DNA of 64,000 bases from contig CAJNDS010002385.1 in assembly GCA_905221605.1 (NCBI GenBank), forward strand, positions 52,501 to 116,500. The letters run 5' to 3'. The position numbers and the translations under genes are program-made. Of the stretch, positions 11,821 to 22,999 are shown piece after piece (the stretch's first letter is position 1; every line of letters begins with the position of its first letter). Source of the DNA: Symbiodinium natans (lineage: Eukaryota; Sar; Dinophyceae; Suessiales; Symbiodiniaceae). The notes beneath the pieces were generated by a model that was not told where the DNA came from, did no database searches, and worked only from the letters and a program-made list of their open reading frames with translations.

Positions 11821-12210
11821 AACCATTATATATATATATATACACTTCTACATCCTAAACACTAAACCCAATTTTCCCTAAAACCCTTTGTATATACCCT
11901 TGTACATCCTAAACCCTGAACCCTAAACAAGGTTTAGGGTTTAGAGTTTAGGGCTAAACCCTAAACCCCTCGAAAGTCGAGAGGGGTTTCAGAATGTCCC
12001 CCATGTGTCTCGTTCCGCCCTGCGTCTAGCCCCAACGATGAGCCTACTTATAACCTAATATAGGGGCCTTTAAAATTACTGTAGGGCTTTGTGGGGTTAT
12101 TAGAATATAACTACAAAGGGGCCATAAGGGAATACTAGTAGTGATTCTTTCGACCCCTATGCTCCTCAGAGGACTTCGGGGACTTGTAGGTCCAGTTCAA
12201 GCTGGGGGTT

Positions 12211-12240
12211 TCAAGTTATATACCTATGAACCTCCAAGTA
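12211..12240. mobile_element. Solo end of element family A
   Basis: Ends CTATGAACCTCCAAGTA, the right arm of family A. AT-rich sequence from about 12,040 could be its decayed interior, but no clear left arm is visible. Confidence 0.45.
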
Positions 12241-13119
12241 ACCTAAACCCTCAAGGGGCAACCCTAAACCCTAAACCCTAAACCCTAAACCCTAAACCCT
12301 AAACCCTAAAAAGGATTTCAGACTCCGGCTTGCTCTCCAGGCTTTGATGCTTTGGGGCTTGCAATAGGGTTTTTGTTGGGGTTTCGGGTTTCGGGCTTTG
12401 GGGCTTTTGGGGTTCTAGGGCTTGGTCTTTTTAGCAGTTTTTCGTGGCCTTTGGCCGCGAACTGTGCGGCAGGCAATCAGCCACTCAGCCGATCAGCCAC
12501 TCAGCAGATCATCAGCCAAGCCCTGAAAGTATCACTTCGGCACTATAGTGACTCTTCCCCCCCCCCCACCCCCCCCCACCCCTACACCCCCCCACCCCCT
12601 CCCCCTCCACAACCCACCCCCCCCCCACCCCCACTACCTCGGCCCCCCCGCCAGTTTTCGAGGCTCAACTGTTGTGAGGCAACTGGCGGGGACGAGCGAA
12701 GAGTCTAAGGCTTGAACCGAAACCCGAAACTTGAATTCTTAGCTCCCCCCCTTTCCCCCCCTACCCCCCCCTGAGAGGCCTGGCTCAACCCTACGATCAA
12801 TCCAAGCCGAACCGTCTTGAACCCTAAACCCAAAAAAACCTAAACCCCAAAGCGTGAACCTTGAGCCCTAAGCCCTCAATCCTAAACTAAACCCTAAACC
12901 CCAAACCATAAACCATAAACCCGGAACCCTAAACCCTAAACCCAACCCTTATTGCTTGGGGTCCAGCGACTTGGGCGCTGCGGAATCACCATGCTCACGC
13001 GGATGCGCTGGGCCGGGCCGAGGCGGGTCGCGTAGCGTTAAAATTAGGGGTAGTTTATTGGGGGTCCTTATTTGTGAGGGGAATGCTGCTACTTGGGGGG
13101 TCTGTAGTGGGGTCCCTTG

Positions 13120-13225
13120 TCTTCGTAAACCGCCCATTTTGGGGTGCGGGCATGAAGTGCTTCAGGATCGGGGACATGACGTCGTCGTTGACCCACTGGG
13201 GGTGAATGGTGGCATCAGCAGCGAC
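13120..13225 (-). CDS. Putative exon downstream of the carbonic anhydrase gene
   Basis: Begins after an acceptor CTGCGCAG|GTC and reads VAADATIHPQWVNDDVMSPI and then LKHFMPAPQ in one open frame. The intron upstream in sense direction is the 263-bp CCCTAAA array (plus 13,238-13,500), so the array takes the place of the polypyrimidine tract. The 3' limit is uncertain. The carbonic anhydrase stop lies upstream, so this belongs to another gene. Family not recognised. Confidence 0.45.
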
Positions 13226-13237
13226 CTGCGCAGGGCA

Positions 13238-13500
13238 TTTAGGGTTTAGGGTTTAGGGTTTAGGGTTTAGGGTTTAGGGTTTAGGGTTTAGGGTTTAGGG
13301 TTTAGGGTTTAGGGTTTAGGGTTTAGGGTTTAGGGTTTAGGGTTTAGGGTTTAGGGTTTAGGGTTTAGGGTTTCGGGTTAGGGTTTAGGGTTTAGGGTTT
13401 AGGGTTTAGGGTTTAGGGTTTAGGGTTTAGGGTTTAGGGTTTAGGGTTTAGGGTTTAGGGTTTAGGGTTTAGGGTTTAGGGTTTAGGGTTTAGGGTTTAG
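13238..13500 (+). repeat. Longest perfect TTTAGGG array
   Basis: About 37 units, nearly perfect, with one TTTCGGG and one short unit near 13,375. It directly abuts the acceptor side of a putative minus-strand exon. Confidence 0.98.
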
Positions 13501-13959
13501 CCTGAATGCTAAACCGGAAACCCTAAACCCTGACCCCCAACCCTGAACCTCACCCACCCTTTCACAGCCAGCGGGCCTATCCATGCTTTATTGGACACTA
13601 TCTACCTTTCATACCACAGTAAGCCCCAGAGAACCCCACAAACTCCTGCAAGCAACCCAACCTTGCAGCGCCAACCCCTCTTTTTCTGCTTCGCGGGGTG
13701 GCGCCACGTCGCCTACACGTGTTCTCGTCCTACAGGGACGTCGTGATGGGGCGTTGCACAGGTGAGCCTGACGAGACGGACAGGAACTACCTACCAAAAT
13801 GTCAATCTCTCAATCTCGAGATTGCACTCAGACTTACTCGGAGCCGGTCGGAGATGCGCACCTTCGGGCGCGCATCAGGTGACATCAGCTCCTCTAGGGA
13901 AACGATAGAATCACTGTAAAATTAAAAAGTGCGGCCATTGAGCGGCCTCTGCACCCTCC

Positions 13960-14745
13960 TCAAGCCAAGGGCACAACGTACTCAGAGCGCACCACGTAGG
14001 TCGGAGACACGAGAATGCGGGAGCCGTGGGGTTCGAGGTCGACCGACATCCCGTAGAGGTCCTTCATCTGCTTGCACAGGTTGTCGAAAGACTCGGGAGA
14101 AACCTGGTGGCAATCCTTGTCAACGTGCCAAGTGATGACGTAAGGAGAGCACACCGAGTTGTCGTGCGACTGGCCGGTGGTTGACCTGGGATGGTTGAGG
14201 GCTTCGGCTCGAGGTTGTTCAGGGTTTAGGGTTTAGGGTTTAGGGTTTAGGGTTTAGGGTTTAGGGTTTAGGGTTTAGGGTTTATAGGGTTTAGGGTAAG
14301 GCTTGTAGGGCTTCAAATTCAGATCGGTGCAGGACCCTTCTTGGGAAAGAAAGTGCCGCACTGAGAAAATCACTCCGCCTTAGAACGACACTCGGCCTGG
14401 AAGGAACTGTGCCTCTTGCCAGCCAGGTGACCCAGAGTACATGACTGAATTGTTGTGCCCAACCACCTTAGTAGCCCAGTAACCATATCATAATCAGGGC
14501 ACCTTTTTTGGGTTGGCTACTTTATAAGGGAACCTTGAACCCCAAAAAAGGGAAAAGGGTACCACTGGGCTACCAAGCCGCTGTCCAGCCATGCAACAGG
14601 TCATTCACCACAGGGCCCCCGTTCACGATCTGGTAGATCTGGCCCTGCACCACGACCATAGGGTTCAGAAGGCCACGGCCGTTTGCGGCACCTGCAGCAT
14701 GAACACGCGCTCAGATGCTTTCGATAAAGAACACACAGAGAGACA

Positions 14746-14788
<43 letters not shown>

Positions 14789-15572
14789 GCACTTGCACAT
14801 GTGCTCACGTGCCTCCCAAACCATCAGCGAGAAGGTCCGCAGTGATGTCGTCCGAAGCATTGTAGTCGCTGCCGGCTGAGGAGTGCACGTAGTGGACCTC
14901 GTAGGACTTGCCGACCTGCACGTCACCCTTGCAGTACTGAAAGGTGTACGGCGTCATCTGTGAGTCAGTGAGCGTGTCCGTGGGGCACATGAAGCCAGGC
15001 CGTGGGTTGCCGGCCAGGCGCCTGCCGGAGGAGGCCGCGTCGTACGCCTCTGCATCGGTTCCGTTGTTGTAGGCATCGCTCTTGTGCTCAGCCCCCAAGT
15101 GGAAGTGTACGTTCACCAGCGGCAGGAAGTCGGCCTGAGCATCCGTCAGAGTAGCCGCCTTCGGCACCATGCTGCCTGTCGCGCCAGTCGAGAGATCACG
15201 AGGTGTCTGAGGCTCGGCCATGTTGCAAGCTGGCTTGTTGAAGTTGTACGGGCAAGCGGGAGTGCCCGGCACGGGGTTGCTCAGCACCGTGGTCGGGGAA
15301 CCACAGCACTGCTCACTCTTGTAAAAGTCTTTCAAATCGCCGCAAGTGACGGCCTCCGCCCCGACGGCCAGCGCCAGCACCAACGCCAAGCCAGTGGCAA
15401 CCTTGGGCCGGGCCGTGGCAAGGGGCAGCACCAATGCCATCCATGGCGAGCTGCGGAATCCGGAGGCCGTCTCGTCGCCGGTTGACTCGCAAAGGTCCAC
15501 CTCCGGATCGTCAGGGCACGTGGCGATGGCGACTTTGGCGAGGCAGGCGATCACCGCAAGCAAACGGTACAT
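13960..15572 (-). CDS. Delta-class carbonic anhydrase, three exons
   Basis: Zinc enzyme interconverting CO2 and bicarbonate; in dinoflagellates such secreted delta enzymes are linked to carbon acquisition. Exons on minus are 15572-14813, 14691-14579 and 14169-13960, joined in phase by two GC-AG introns (121 and 409 nt), giving about 360 residues and stop TGA. Exon 1 has the likely zinc site PLVNVHFHLGAEHKSD (HFH...EH) and RPGFMCPTD and YTFQYCKGDV segments. Exon 2 has NPMVVVQGQIYQIVNGG. Exon 3 has VITWHVDKDCHQVSPESFD and ends YVVPLA. I chose ATG 15572 because MYRLLAVIACLAKVAIA looks like a signal peptide and GAGACGCAG just upstream could be the trans-splice acceptor. An in-frame ATG at 15626 would add 18 residues. 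A second hydrophobic segment (ATGLALVLALAVGAEA) lies near residue 65, suggesting a bipartite targeting region. The gene appears intact. Confidence 0.9.
14170..14578 (-). other. Carbonic anhydrase intron 2 (GC-AG)
   Basis: Sense order is: GC donor (ACAGCG|GCTTGG), an inverted-repeat element at the donor edge, unique sequence, a CCCTAAA array (plus 14,218-14,300), then acceptor GGCCAG|TCG. Phase 0 on both sides restores a continuous HGWTA-SHDNSVC reading. Confidence 0.75.
14467..14577. mobile_element. Inverted-repeat element family F in the carbonic anhydrase intron
   Basis: TTAGTAGCCCAGTAACC on the left is matched by the inverse of GGTACCACTGGGCTACCAAG on the right. The right edge coincides with the GC donor of intron 2. 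No coding capacity. Confidence 0.6.
14692..14812 (-). other. Carbonic anhydrase intron 1 (GC-AG) with CA microsatellite
   Basis: Donor GGGAG|GCACGTG, acceptor CTGCAG|GTGCC. Phase 1 joins GGA-G|GT-GCC to give ...DGLGGAANGRGLL. A (CA)n run at plus 14,745-14,787 fills much of the intron. In sense it is GT-rich, not a conventional polypyrimidine tract. Confidence 0.8.
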
Positions 15573-16379
15573 GGCTACAAGGACTAAGGCCTGCGTCTCG
15601 TGACCACTCTCAGCTTCTGACTGCAAATGCTCGGCATGCAGCAGTCTTCCGCAAATTTCAGGTGGCTTCGGGTCCCAGCATCTATATACGTGGTCTGGGG
15701 CTGGGGTATAGGAGATACATTACTGTTCCATACTATAGGACTTAAGACTTAGGGCAAACGGCGCTGGCTTTTGACTGCAAGTCAAGGGCGGAGCCCTAAA
15801 AACCCTAGACCCCGAAACCCTCAGCCTTAAACCCGTGTGATTGCATCCCTTTCCCCTATGCCCTAAAGCCTCGTGAGATTGCGCAGAGCCATGACTTCTG
15901 GCTTCTGGTTTATCTTCGCTCAGGCCCTGATCCTTGCACCCGCGAAGCGCAAGACGAGGGTGGAGCGCAAGCGGATGTGGGGCTACGCGATTCGGGCCGC
16001 GCGCTCTCCTGGGTACTTTTAGTGCCAACGCGCTGCCCCCTAAAACCCCAAGCCCTAAACCACCAAAAACAACAAAAAGAGCTCGCAACGCGCTAAGAAA
16101 AGAGGGGCCGTACGCCCTCAACTCCCTAAACCCGAAACCCCTCAAACCTTTCAAACCCTTCAACCCTGAACCTCGAGTCTGGGGAGGCCTCTGGTAGCCG
16201 TTGCACTCCACCGTGGGGTGTGACGAGTTGAGGTGCACTTCCTTGGTTCTAGGGTTTACGGTTTAGGGCTTGGGGTTTAAGGTTTGGGGTTTGGGGTTTG
16301 GGGTTTGGGGTTTAGGGTTTAGGGTTTAGGGTCAGGGCTTTTGACGTTTAAGGCGTAGGATGACTGCAGTTTCAGGGGT

Positions 16380-16475
16380 GGTTAGAAGTAGGGTTATAAA
16401 TACCCAAAGTAGGGGCATCAACAAAGTTACCACATCTTGTAACCCTACTTTATAACTACCCATGAACCTCCAAGT
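16380..16475. mobile_element. Inverted-repeat element family A
   Basis: The right arm ACTACCCATGAACCTCCAAG is well kept. The left arm is decayed but retains GTGGTTAGAAGTAGGGTTAT, matching the subterminal region of other copies in inverse. Confidence 0.6.
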
Positions 16476-17557
16476 CTTGGTGTTCAGGGTCTTAGGGGTG
16501 TTTAGGGGTTTCGGGTTAGGCCGTAAGCTTCATGGGTTTGGAGCTCATCAAAGGCTTAGGGCTTTAGAGGAGCATGGGGTTTAGGGTTTGGGGAAGGCTT
16601 AGAGGATGTTAGGGGCTTGGGGGCTTCTAAGGGCTTCAAAGGGTTTGAGGTTCAGGCCTTCTGCTCTACTTTCACCGATACTTATACGTAAAAGCTACAT
16701 GAAGCTACTGGTAGTAAAGTCTTAAATATCTGGTGAAAATGGAGAAAACCTCCGACATGGCCGGATTGTGAGTAAAAACTTGGGGGTTCCAAGGGCTTGT
16801 TTGGTCTTGGGGGTATTGGATTTGGTCTGGGCCGAACTGATTACCAAATTGTAAAAACGCTATCACCTTAACCCCTATATCAGGAGAAGAAGCAACCAAA
16901 CTACCCGTACCTTGAACCCTAATCAACCCTAAAAGCCCATTCCAAATTCAATAGGCCCTTGCTAACCCTAAGCCCTAAACTTTGGAGGGCTTAGGAATGA
17001 GCTCAGAGGCCGCGAGCATGGGGGATTTTGGCGTCTGTGTATTTAGCAGGTTTGGGGTTCAGGGTTTAGGGTTTCGGGTTTCGGGTTCAGGGTTTAGGGT
17101 TCAGGGTCTTGGGGCCCCCCTACATGCAAGTATTCCTGTTTCTGGCGGTATGGAGGTGATAAGGCTGCCAAATGGCTTGTATATGGATAGCTGAGAGACA
17201 CAACAGGAGCCGCGCACTTGCTGCGCGGGTCGCGAACCCGAAACAAGAAAACCCTAAACCTTAAACCTGAAAACCTAAACCCTAAACCCCAAACCCCGAA
17301 CCCTAAACCGCAGACCCCGCCCCAAATCCTAAACCCAAAAACAACGCAACCCCAAACCCGAGTTTAGAACTTCGGGAGTTGGCAGTGGGGGGGTCAGGCC
17401 TCCGGCCAGTTCAGGCCGGGTGCATATAAGGCCTACTTCACTGCAACGTGTGTGCTTAGGGTTTAGGGCTTGGGGTTTGGGGTTGGGGTTTGGGGTTTTG
17501 GGGTTGGGGTTTGGGGTTTGGTGTTTTGGGGTTCTGGGGTTTGGGGTTTAGGAGCCC

Positions 17558-17662
17558 TACTTGGAGGTTCATGGGTAGTTGGAACTAGGGTAATAGGCAC
17601 CCTAAATAGGTTTGGTAAGTATAGCTACAACCCTATTTAGACCTACCCATGAACCTCTAAAT
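17558..17662. mobile_element. Inverted-repeat element family A
   Basis: TACTTGGAGGTTCATGGGTA at the left and TACCCATGAACCTCTAAA at the right. About 105 bp with palindromic interior words (GGTAATAGG, TAGCTACAACCC). Confidence 0.7.
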
Positions 17663-18571
17663 TCTAGAAATCAGGGTTCACGGTTTGGCGTGTGGGGATA
17701 TTTTGGAATTGAATAAGGTTTGGCAGATGATGATACTGGCCAAGTATTCTGTTTCCTGTGATAGATAGGTTGCCTTGCGATTCACGTGATTCACCCCCTC
17801 GAGCGGCGCGGGTCCGAGAAGGAGTCAAGGCTCTTGTAGGGCGAGAAATGCCAGCGGGCTACGGTTGCTCAGTCCTCGCTCATGTCACCCTAAACCCTAA
17901 ACCTTAAACCCCAGACCCTAGACCCTAGACCCTAGAACCTTAAAACCCTAAACCCTAAATCGCGACACAGCGCTAAGTCCGCCAGGGAGTCGGGGTGCCT
18001 CGAAAGCCTTGCGGGCGCAAAGCCCCGGGCCCCACACCAGCCCCTCCTCCGTTAGGGTTTTAGGGTTTAGGGTTTAGGGTTTAGGGTTTAGGGTTTAGGG
18101 TTTAGGGTTTAGGGTTTAGGGTTTAGGGTTTAGGGTTTAGGGTTTGAAGACGGCGGCGGGCTCATCTGCCGCTTCTCTCCGTCCTGTTTTTTGCTGCTTC
18201 TAGCCTGCCTCCTTGTGAAGGCCTTCCACCCCCAAACCTTAACCCTAAACCCCACATTTGGGAGTCGCGGCACTTTGCATGTTACAAAACATTGGAACAT
18301 TTCCTCCAGCCTGATATCTGCGGCCTCTGCGCCCTAAATCTGAACCTTGAGCTTGCATGGAGGATCGGGGGACTTCGGGTTTAGGGTTTGAGGTTACTAG
18401 ATTCAAAGACACCTACATGTATGAGAAACACCCTATCGAAAATCTACTACTGAAAGCCTACATACTGAGTCCCCGGATCTTCCAAAGAATGCTGTTCCCT
18501 ATACCCTAAACCCCCAACCCTAAACCCTGCAGCCCAAACCCTACCAAACCTTAAACCCTAAACCCTAAAAC

Positions 18572-18642
18572 CAAATTGGAGTTGAGCCGCCATGCAGGCG
18601 ATCTCCTCGTTCTCGCAGCACCAGGTCTGGATCGCGCCAGGG
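18572..18642 (-). CDS. Putative exon with WCC motif
   Basis: Open frame PGAIQTWCCENEEIACMAAQ ends at a donor inside a repeat edge, AATTTG|GTTTTAGGG. Acceptor candidate CCCCGTAG|C. The W-C-C-x(6)-C spacing resembles a Cys motif I know from many dinoflagellate surface proteins, where WS-x-K-x-WCC follows poly-Thr linkers. This gives the minus strand support beyond an open frame. Which gene it belongs to is unknown. Confidence 0.5.
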
Positions 18643-20247
18643 CTACGGGGTTTAGGGTTTAGGGCTTGGCATCCCCAAACCCGGAACAGCGAGAAAGCAG
18701 GGTTTCGGGGTTTGGGGGTTTGGGGGGAGTTCAAGTCTCCGGACTTTGGGGAAATTTCGGCGGCCTTCCGGGAGAAAGCGGTTCTTCCCCAAACAGTCAC
18801 CGTTGAGGGGTTCCTGTGTGCAGAGTAAGAGTGGCTGGATTGCCGCGCTTGCCATCTGTCATCGAGTTTGGACGTCGGTGCTCACACAAATGCGAAAAAC
18901 TGTCCGCTTGTGAGTCCGTGCGATGCGAAACTTCCTTCGCTTTGCGGCGTCTAGGCTCACATCGTCAATCGTTGTTTGGAGGCCTACGCGGCAAAGGTAT
19001 TTTCATGCTACTGAGTAGGACCAGTAGGATAACCCCCGACCCTCCAAGTACTTGGTAAGTCTGGTGACCAGAAACCCTAAACCTAAACCTCAAACCCTAA
19101 ACCCGCCCCAATTCAACGGCAAGCACAGCGCCCTGGGGCAGCTCCCTGGGCCCGAACCCCCACATCCTAAACTCCAAACCTTACAAGACCCCAAACCCCA
19201 AACCCGAAACCCGAAACACTGAAATCCGAAACCCTGAGCCTCGAAATGCTCCCGAGGTTCGAACTTCTAGGTTGTTTCCAGTCAAGGAGCCCTAGACCCT
19301 AAATCCTAAACCCTAAACCCTAAAACCTGAACCCTAGGAAGATCTCGCGCGATTGTGCAGCGCTCCCTCGCCACTTGTCATGCGCCGCCGCAACAAGGCG
19401 CCCGCCCACACCAGACCTCGGCAGCCCTGCCCTTTCTCAAAGCCGCCAACCACTTCGTCGCCCAGGCCTAGGTGTGAACCAACCCCTAAACCCTAAACCC
19501 TAAACCCTAAACCCTAAACCCTAAACCCTAAACCCTAAACCCTAAACCCTAAACCAACTGACCACAGGCCACGAAAGGAAGGCAATGCCTTAAGCCCTAA
19601 ACCAAAAACCCCTAATAGCCCTAATATGGGGATTTTTGATTATTCTTCTTTTTGGGGTTCTTAAGCAAATGGTAGAATACCCTGGGCTAGACTGCACTAA
19701 ACCCTGTGAACCCTAGCAAGGGACCCACCTAGGTGTTTAGGGCTTAGGGTTTTTGGTGGGAGTTTGGGATCTAGGGTTTAGGGGTTTCTCTGACCATGCT
19801 CTGTTGGAGTGTTTTGGAGTGCTCTGGGCCTTGGGCCAGCTGTGGCTGGCAGAGTTTAGGGTTTCGGGTTGAGGATTTAGAGTTTAAGGTTCAGGGTTTA
19901 AAGAACCCTAAGAACCCTAAACCCTAAACCCCGTGTGACTTTGCTAGGCGGGGCCTCGAAGTTTTTGGGCTCAGGGTGCAAGGCTTGGGTTTAGGCTTGA
20001 GAAATTGGGGTAAGCCCTATACCCTAAACCCCAAACCCTAAACCCCAAGCCCTAAACCCCGATCCCTAAAATTAAATTGAGGGCCTTGAAACCCATCATC
20101 AAGAATCATTTCGGGGGCGCCCTGTTCGCGGAAATAGAAGAGATGCAACAACCAACACCCTAAACCCTAAACCCTAAACCCTAACCCCCAACCCCCAACC
20201 CCTAAGCCCCCAAGCCCTCTCCGGATTCCCAAAACACGCTGTCGCAC

Positions 20248-20289
20248 CTTCTGCGCGTTGCTCCACTTGGGATACTGCTGGATGGTGCC
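20248..20289 (-). CDS. Putative 42-nt exon
   Basis: Fourteen codons GTIQQYPKWSNAQK lie between a good acceptor (CATGTGCAG|GGC) and a good donor (CAGAAG|GTGCGA), phase 0 at both ends. Product unknown. It could belong to the gene that starts at 21,451. Confidence 0.45.
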
Positions 20290-20551
20290 CTGCACATGCA
20301 ACTCTTCTGCTTAAACCTGCATTGAACCCTAAACCCTAAACCCTGAACCCTAAACCCTAAACCCTAAACCGCCCGGCAAGAACTGCGGTGACAGCAGAGG
20401 CAAGACAAGCCGGTTGCCGGGAGAGGAAGGGTTTGGGGTTTCGAATTTCAAAAGGCAGGATAAGGGGCTAGCGCATCCCAGGGAATAGGGTTTAGGGTTT
20501 ATGGTTTAGGGTTTAGGGTTTAGGGGTTTAGGGGTTTAGGGGTTTAGGGGT

Positions 20552-21451
20552 TTAGGGTTTAGGGTTTATAGAAATTGTATAGGGTTTGGGTTCCAATAAG
20601 TTTTGAGCGAAAGTTTTGAACGAAAGTTTTGACCGAAACGTTTTGACCGAAACGTTTTGAGCGAAAGTCTTTTTCTGGAACCACATTTTATTTTGTGCGG
20701 GGGGCTGGGACCTGATTTGGGGTCTTGGAGCCTTTTGTGGCTTCTTGGAAATACGGAGCCTCCCAGGGCGGGGTCTTGGGGCCTTGTTTTGGAAAATTTG
20801 GGCTTTGGGGGCCAATTTTGGGCTTTGATCCAATTTTGGGCTGTGGAAGCGAAATTTGGTAAATTTTGGGCGAGCCAATTTTCGGCTTTGGAAGCCAATC
20901 CTGTGCGTTGGGGGCCAATTTTGGGCTTTGGAGCCAATTTTGGGCTCTGGGAGCCAATTTTGGGTGCCGAAAATTGCCACCACAATGACCATCAGCCACT
21001 TGACAGAGCAAACGCAAGTCTGCAAAAACCAAGGGGGCCCACCACGAGCATTGCAACAGCACTGCCGCCAGATATCCAGCGTCTTGTGCGATAGCTGCCG
21101 TGAGCGTTCTAACCCTCTCACACCTGGCTTGTTCCGCAGCGCTGTCCTCCACACGCGGTACCTCGTGAAGAGCTTCTGGGTTCGCAAATCGGCAGATTGC
21201 TCAAGCCTTTCTGCCTCTTCTTCATCCATCAGCAGTTTCGCCACTGCAAACGGGCCTTCTAGGCACGCTTTCCATATGGAAACCTGCGACCCACCCTCAG
21301 ACCTCGTGATCTTATAGAGAGGACCAAGATCTACGAACGCATCCTCAAACCTACTCTTCTCGTCTCAGGTGATAGCCCACGGACCCTTGGGGCCACTTTT
21401 GAACCACTTCGGGTCAAGTGGCCAAGCATGTGACTGAAACCCGTCATCCAT
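20552..21451 (-). pseudogene. Spliced-leader-linked gene start, with in-frame TGA
   Basis: ATG at 21451 opens MDDGFQSHAWPLDPKWFKSG. After 28 codons an in-frame TGA (21367-21365) occurs, then the same frame stays open: FEDAFVDLGPLYKITRSEGG, then MDEEEAERLEQSADLRTQKL, up to about 21,000. A 21-nt spliced-leader relict lies 195 nt upstream on the same strand, implying a reinserted mature mRNA. From about 20,980 to 20,560 the frame runs through a minisatellite and is probably not coding. No family recognised. One TGA suggests a decayed retrogene, though an assembly error or an alternative start at 21,244 is possible. Confidence 0.5.
20585..20975. repeat. Two minisatellites beside the SL-linked gene
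   Basis: 20,590-20,680 holds about five 14-17 bp units like GTTTTGAGCGAAA. 20,795-20,975 holds about eight units like GCCAATTTTGGGCTTTGGA. A similar motif recurs diverged at 55,320-55,440. Confidence 0.75.
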
Positions 21452-21645
21452 TGCAACAGTGTACAACAGGCTAGGTCAATGGTCAAGAGACCAGAGACCG
21501 TAGTCTGAGGACACAGTAGTGGGGGGAAGCAACCCCACGACAAGCGGCGTGAGGGGGGAAGACAACCCTTCGGGGGGCGAGAGAACTCCGGGGTCAGGTT
21601 GGACGGGTGTGAAAACCTATCCCAACCGGGCCGATGTCCGGGGCT

Positions 21646-21666
21646 CTTGAGCCAAAATGGCTACAG
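21646..21666 (-). other. Genomic relict of the dinoflagellate spliced leader
   Basis: Minus strand reads CTGTAGCCATTTTGGCTCAA followed by G, one substitution from the 21-nt core of the conserved leader. The next bases are AGCCCC, not a GT donor, so this is the leader of a spliced transcript rather than an SL RNA gene. Directly upstream in sense are CCCCTAAA repeats. Confidence 0.9.
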
Positions 21667-22348
21667 GGGTTTAGGGGTTTAGGGGTTTAGGGTTTAGGGC
21701 GAAACCTACACACCTCGACATCCTAGACGTGGATAGCCACTTAAGTATCTTATAGCCGGCCATCGAGAACCTGAATCCTAAATCCTAAACCCGAAACCCC
21801 TAAACCCTAAACCCTAAATCCTAACCCTAAATCCTAAACCCTGAATCCCTAAACCCTGAATCCCTACACCCATTCGCAACCCTAAGCCCGAAAGCCTTGC
21901 GTAGGTCAAGGGTATGTGGACTCTCTGAAACTTCACAGTGCCAAACAAGCACCGGAGTCTCCAAGCCCATGGGAGATCTACTGTATACTAGGCCGCCAAC
22001 CCTAACACCCCTGTTCCTTAAGAGGTCTTGCAAAGGGTGTTGGCCTCTCCGGGCCCCTCCGCAGCAGAGGAACATTATATAAACCCTAAACCCTAAACCC
22101 TAAACCCTAAACCCTAAAATGACAGTTGGGATCCGATCGAAAATTGGGTTTGAGAAAGAACCTTTCAGGAAGGAACATTTTGAGCCCCAAACCCTGAACC
22201 CTCAACCCTAAATGGAGATTTCGGAAGGCCATTGCCGGTTTTCTGGGCTTCGAGAGGGGTTTTCTAGACTTCGAGAGGGTAAAAAAAACCCAGAATCCGA
22301 AACCCTCCCAGAAACGAAGCTTCTACGTGAGCCCGGGATTCGCCAGGC

Positions 22349-22600
22349 CTGGCAATCATAAGGCAGCGTTGTGGTGGTGGTGGTCGTGGTGGTGGTGGTC
22401 GTGGTGGTGGTGGTTGGGGCGGGTTTGGCGGTGGTGGCTTCGGTGGCTGTGGTTGCTTGGGAGGTGTTCCCCTCTGCCGGCACACCCGTGGTTTCTGGCG
22501 CTTCTGTGGTCGACGCATTCTGCCCAGTGGAAGTCGTCGCGTAAGTCTGCACGGAGGTCGTGGCATTGCCGCTCCTGGCTGCGGGAGACTTCTGGGGCGG
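22349..22600 (-). CDS. Putative Thr-rich (mucin-like) exon
   Basis: Eighty-four open codons start after an acceptor GATACAG|CCG. They include TGQNASTTEAPETTGVPAEG, two NxT/S sites, and a run of 16 Thr followed by LPYDCQ at a GC donor (CAG|GCC). Poly-Thr linkers ending in [LV]P[FY][DN]C are common in dinoflagellate extracellular proteins and usually precede a WCC module. The Thr run comes from a GTGGTGGTC minisatellite (plus 22,370-22,430). Likely secreted or surface-exposed and O-glycosylated, by inference. Confidence 0.5.
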
Positions 22601-22909
22601 CTGTATCTTCAAGTATCAACCCTAAACCCCATACCCTCATAGGGCTCCGGGCTGATTTTGTGTGGCTGGGGTTTAGGGTCTAGCGTAGAGGGTTCAGGAT
22701 TTAGCGTTTTGGGGTAGGCGTTTGGGCGGTTATATCAACTGCATTTCATGTTCTAATGGTTTGGGGTGAGTGCTGCCCAAGCCTGTCTGTTCAAAGTCAT
22801 CTGTAGCTCAGATTGCCTTTAGCTCACACCTTGCTTTCACATCGCAGTTCTGGCAAGCGTAACATCCTCACGCCACGAAACCCTCCATTACAGTGCTGGC
22901 TCCCAGTAG

Positions 22910-22999
22910 GGAATGAGGGAATTCGGCACCCTATATAATGTATATAATCCTTTCAAGGCTATATATAGGGGATATAAAGGCATCTGACTCCCTCATTCC
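22910..22999. mobile_element. Inverted-repeat element, family D
   Basis: GGAATGAGGGA and TCCCTCATTCC form a perfect 11-bp inverted repeat around an AT-rich centre (TATATAATGTATATAATCC). About 90 bp. No coding capacity. Confidence 0.6.

Noticed and set aside
15084-15745. Plus-strand frames opposite carbonic anhydrase exon 1
   Set aside because: Shadows of the conserved minus-strand coding sequence.
20552-20985. C-terminal half of the SL-linked frame with repeated QNW-P-PKIG words
   Set aside because: Encoded by a minisatellite open in several frames on both strands; probably not protein.
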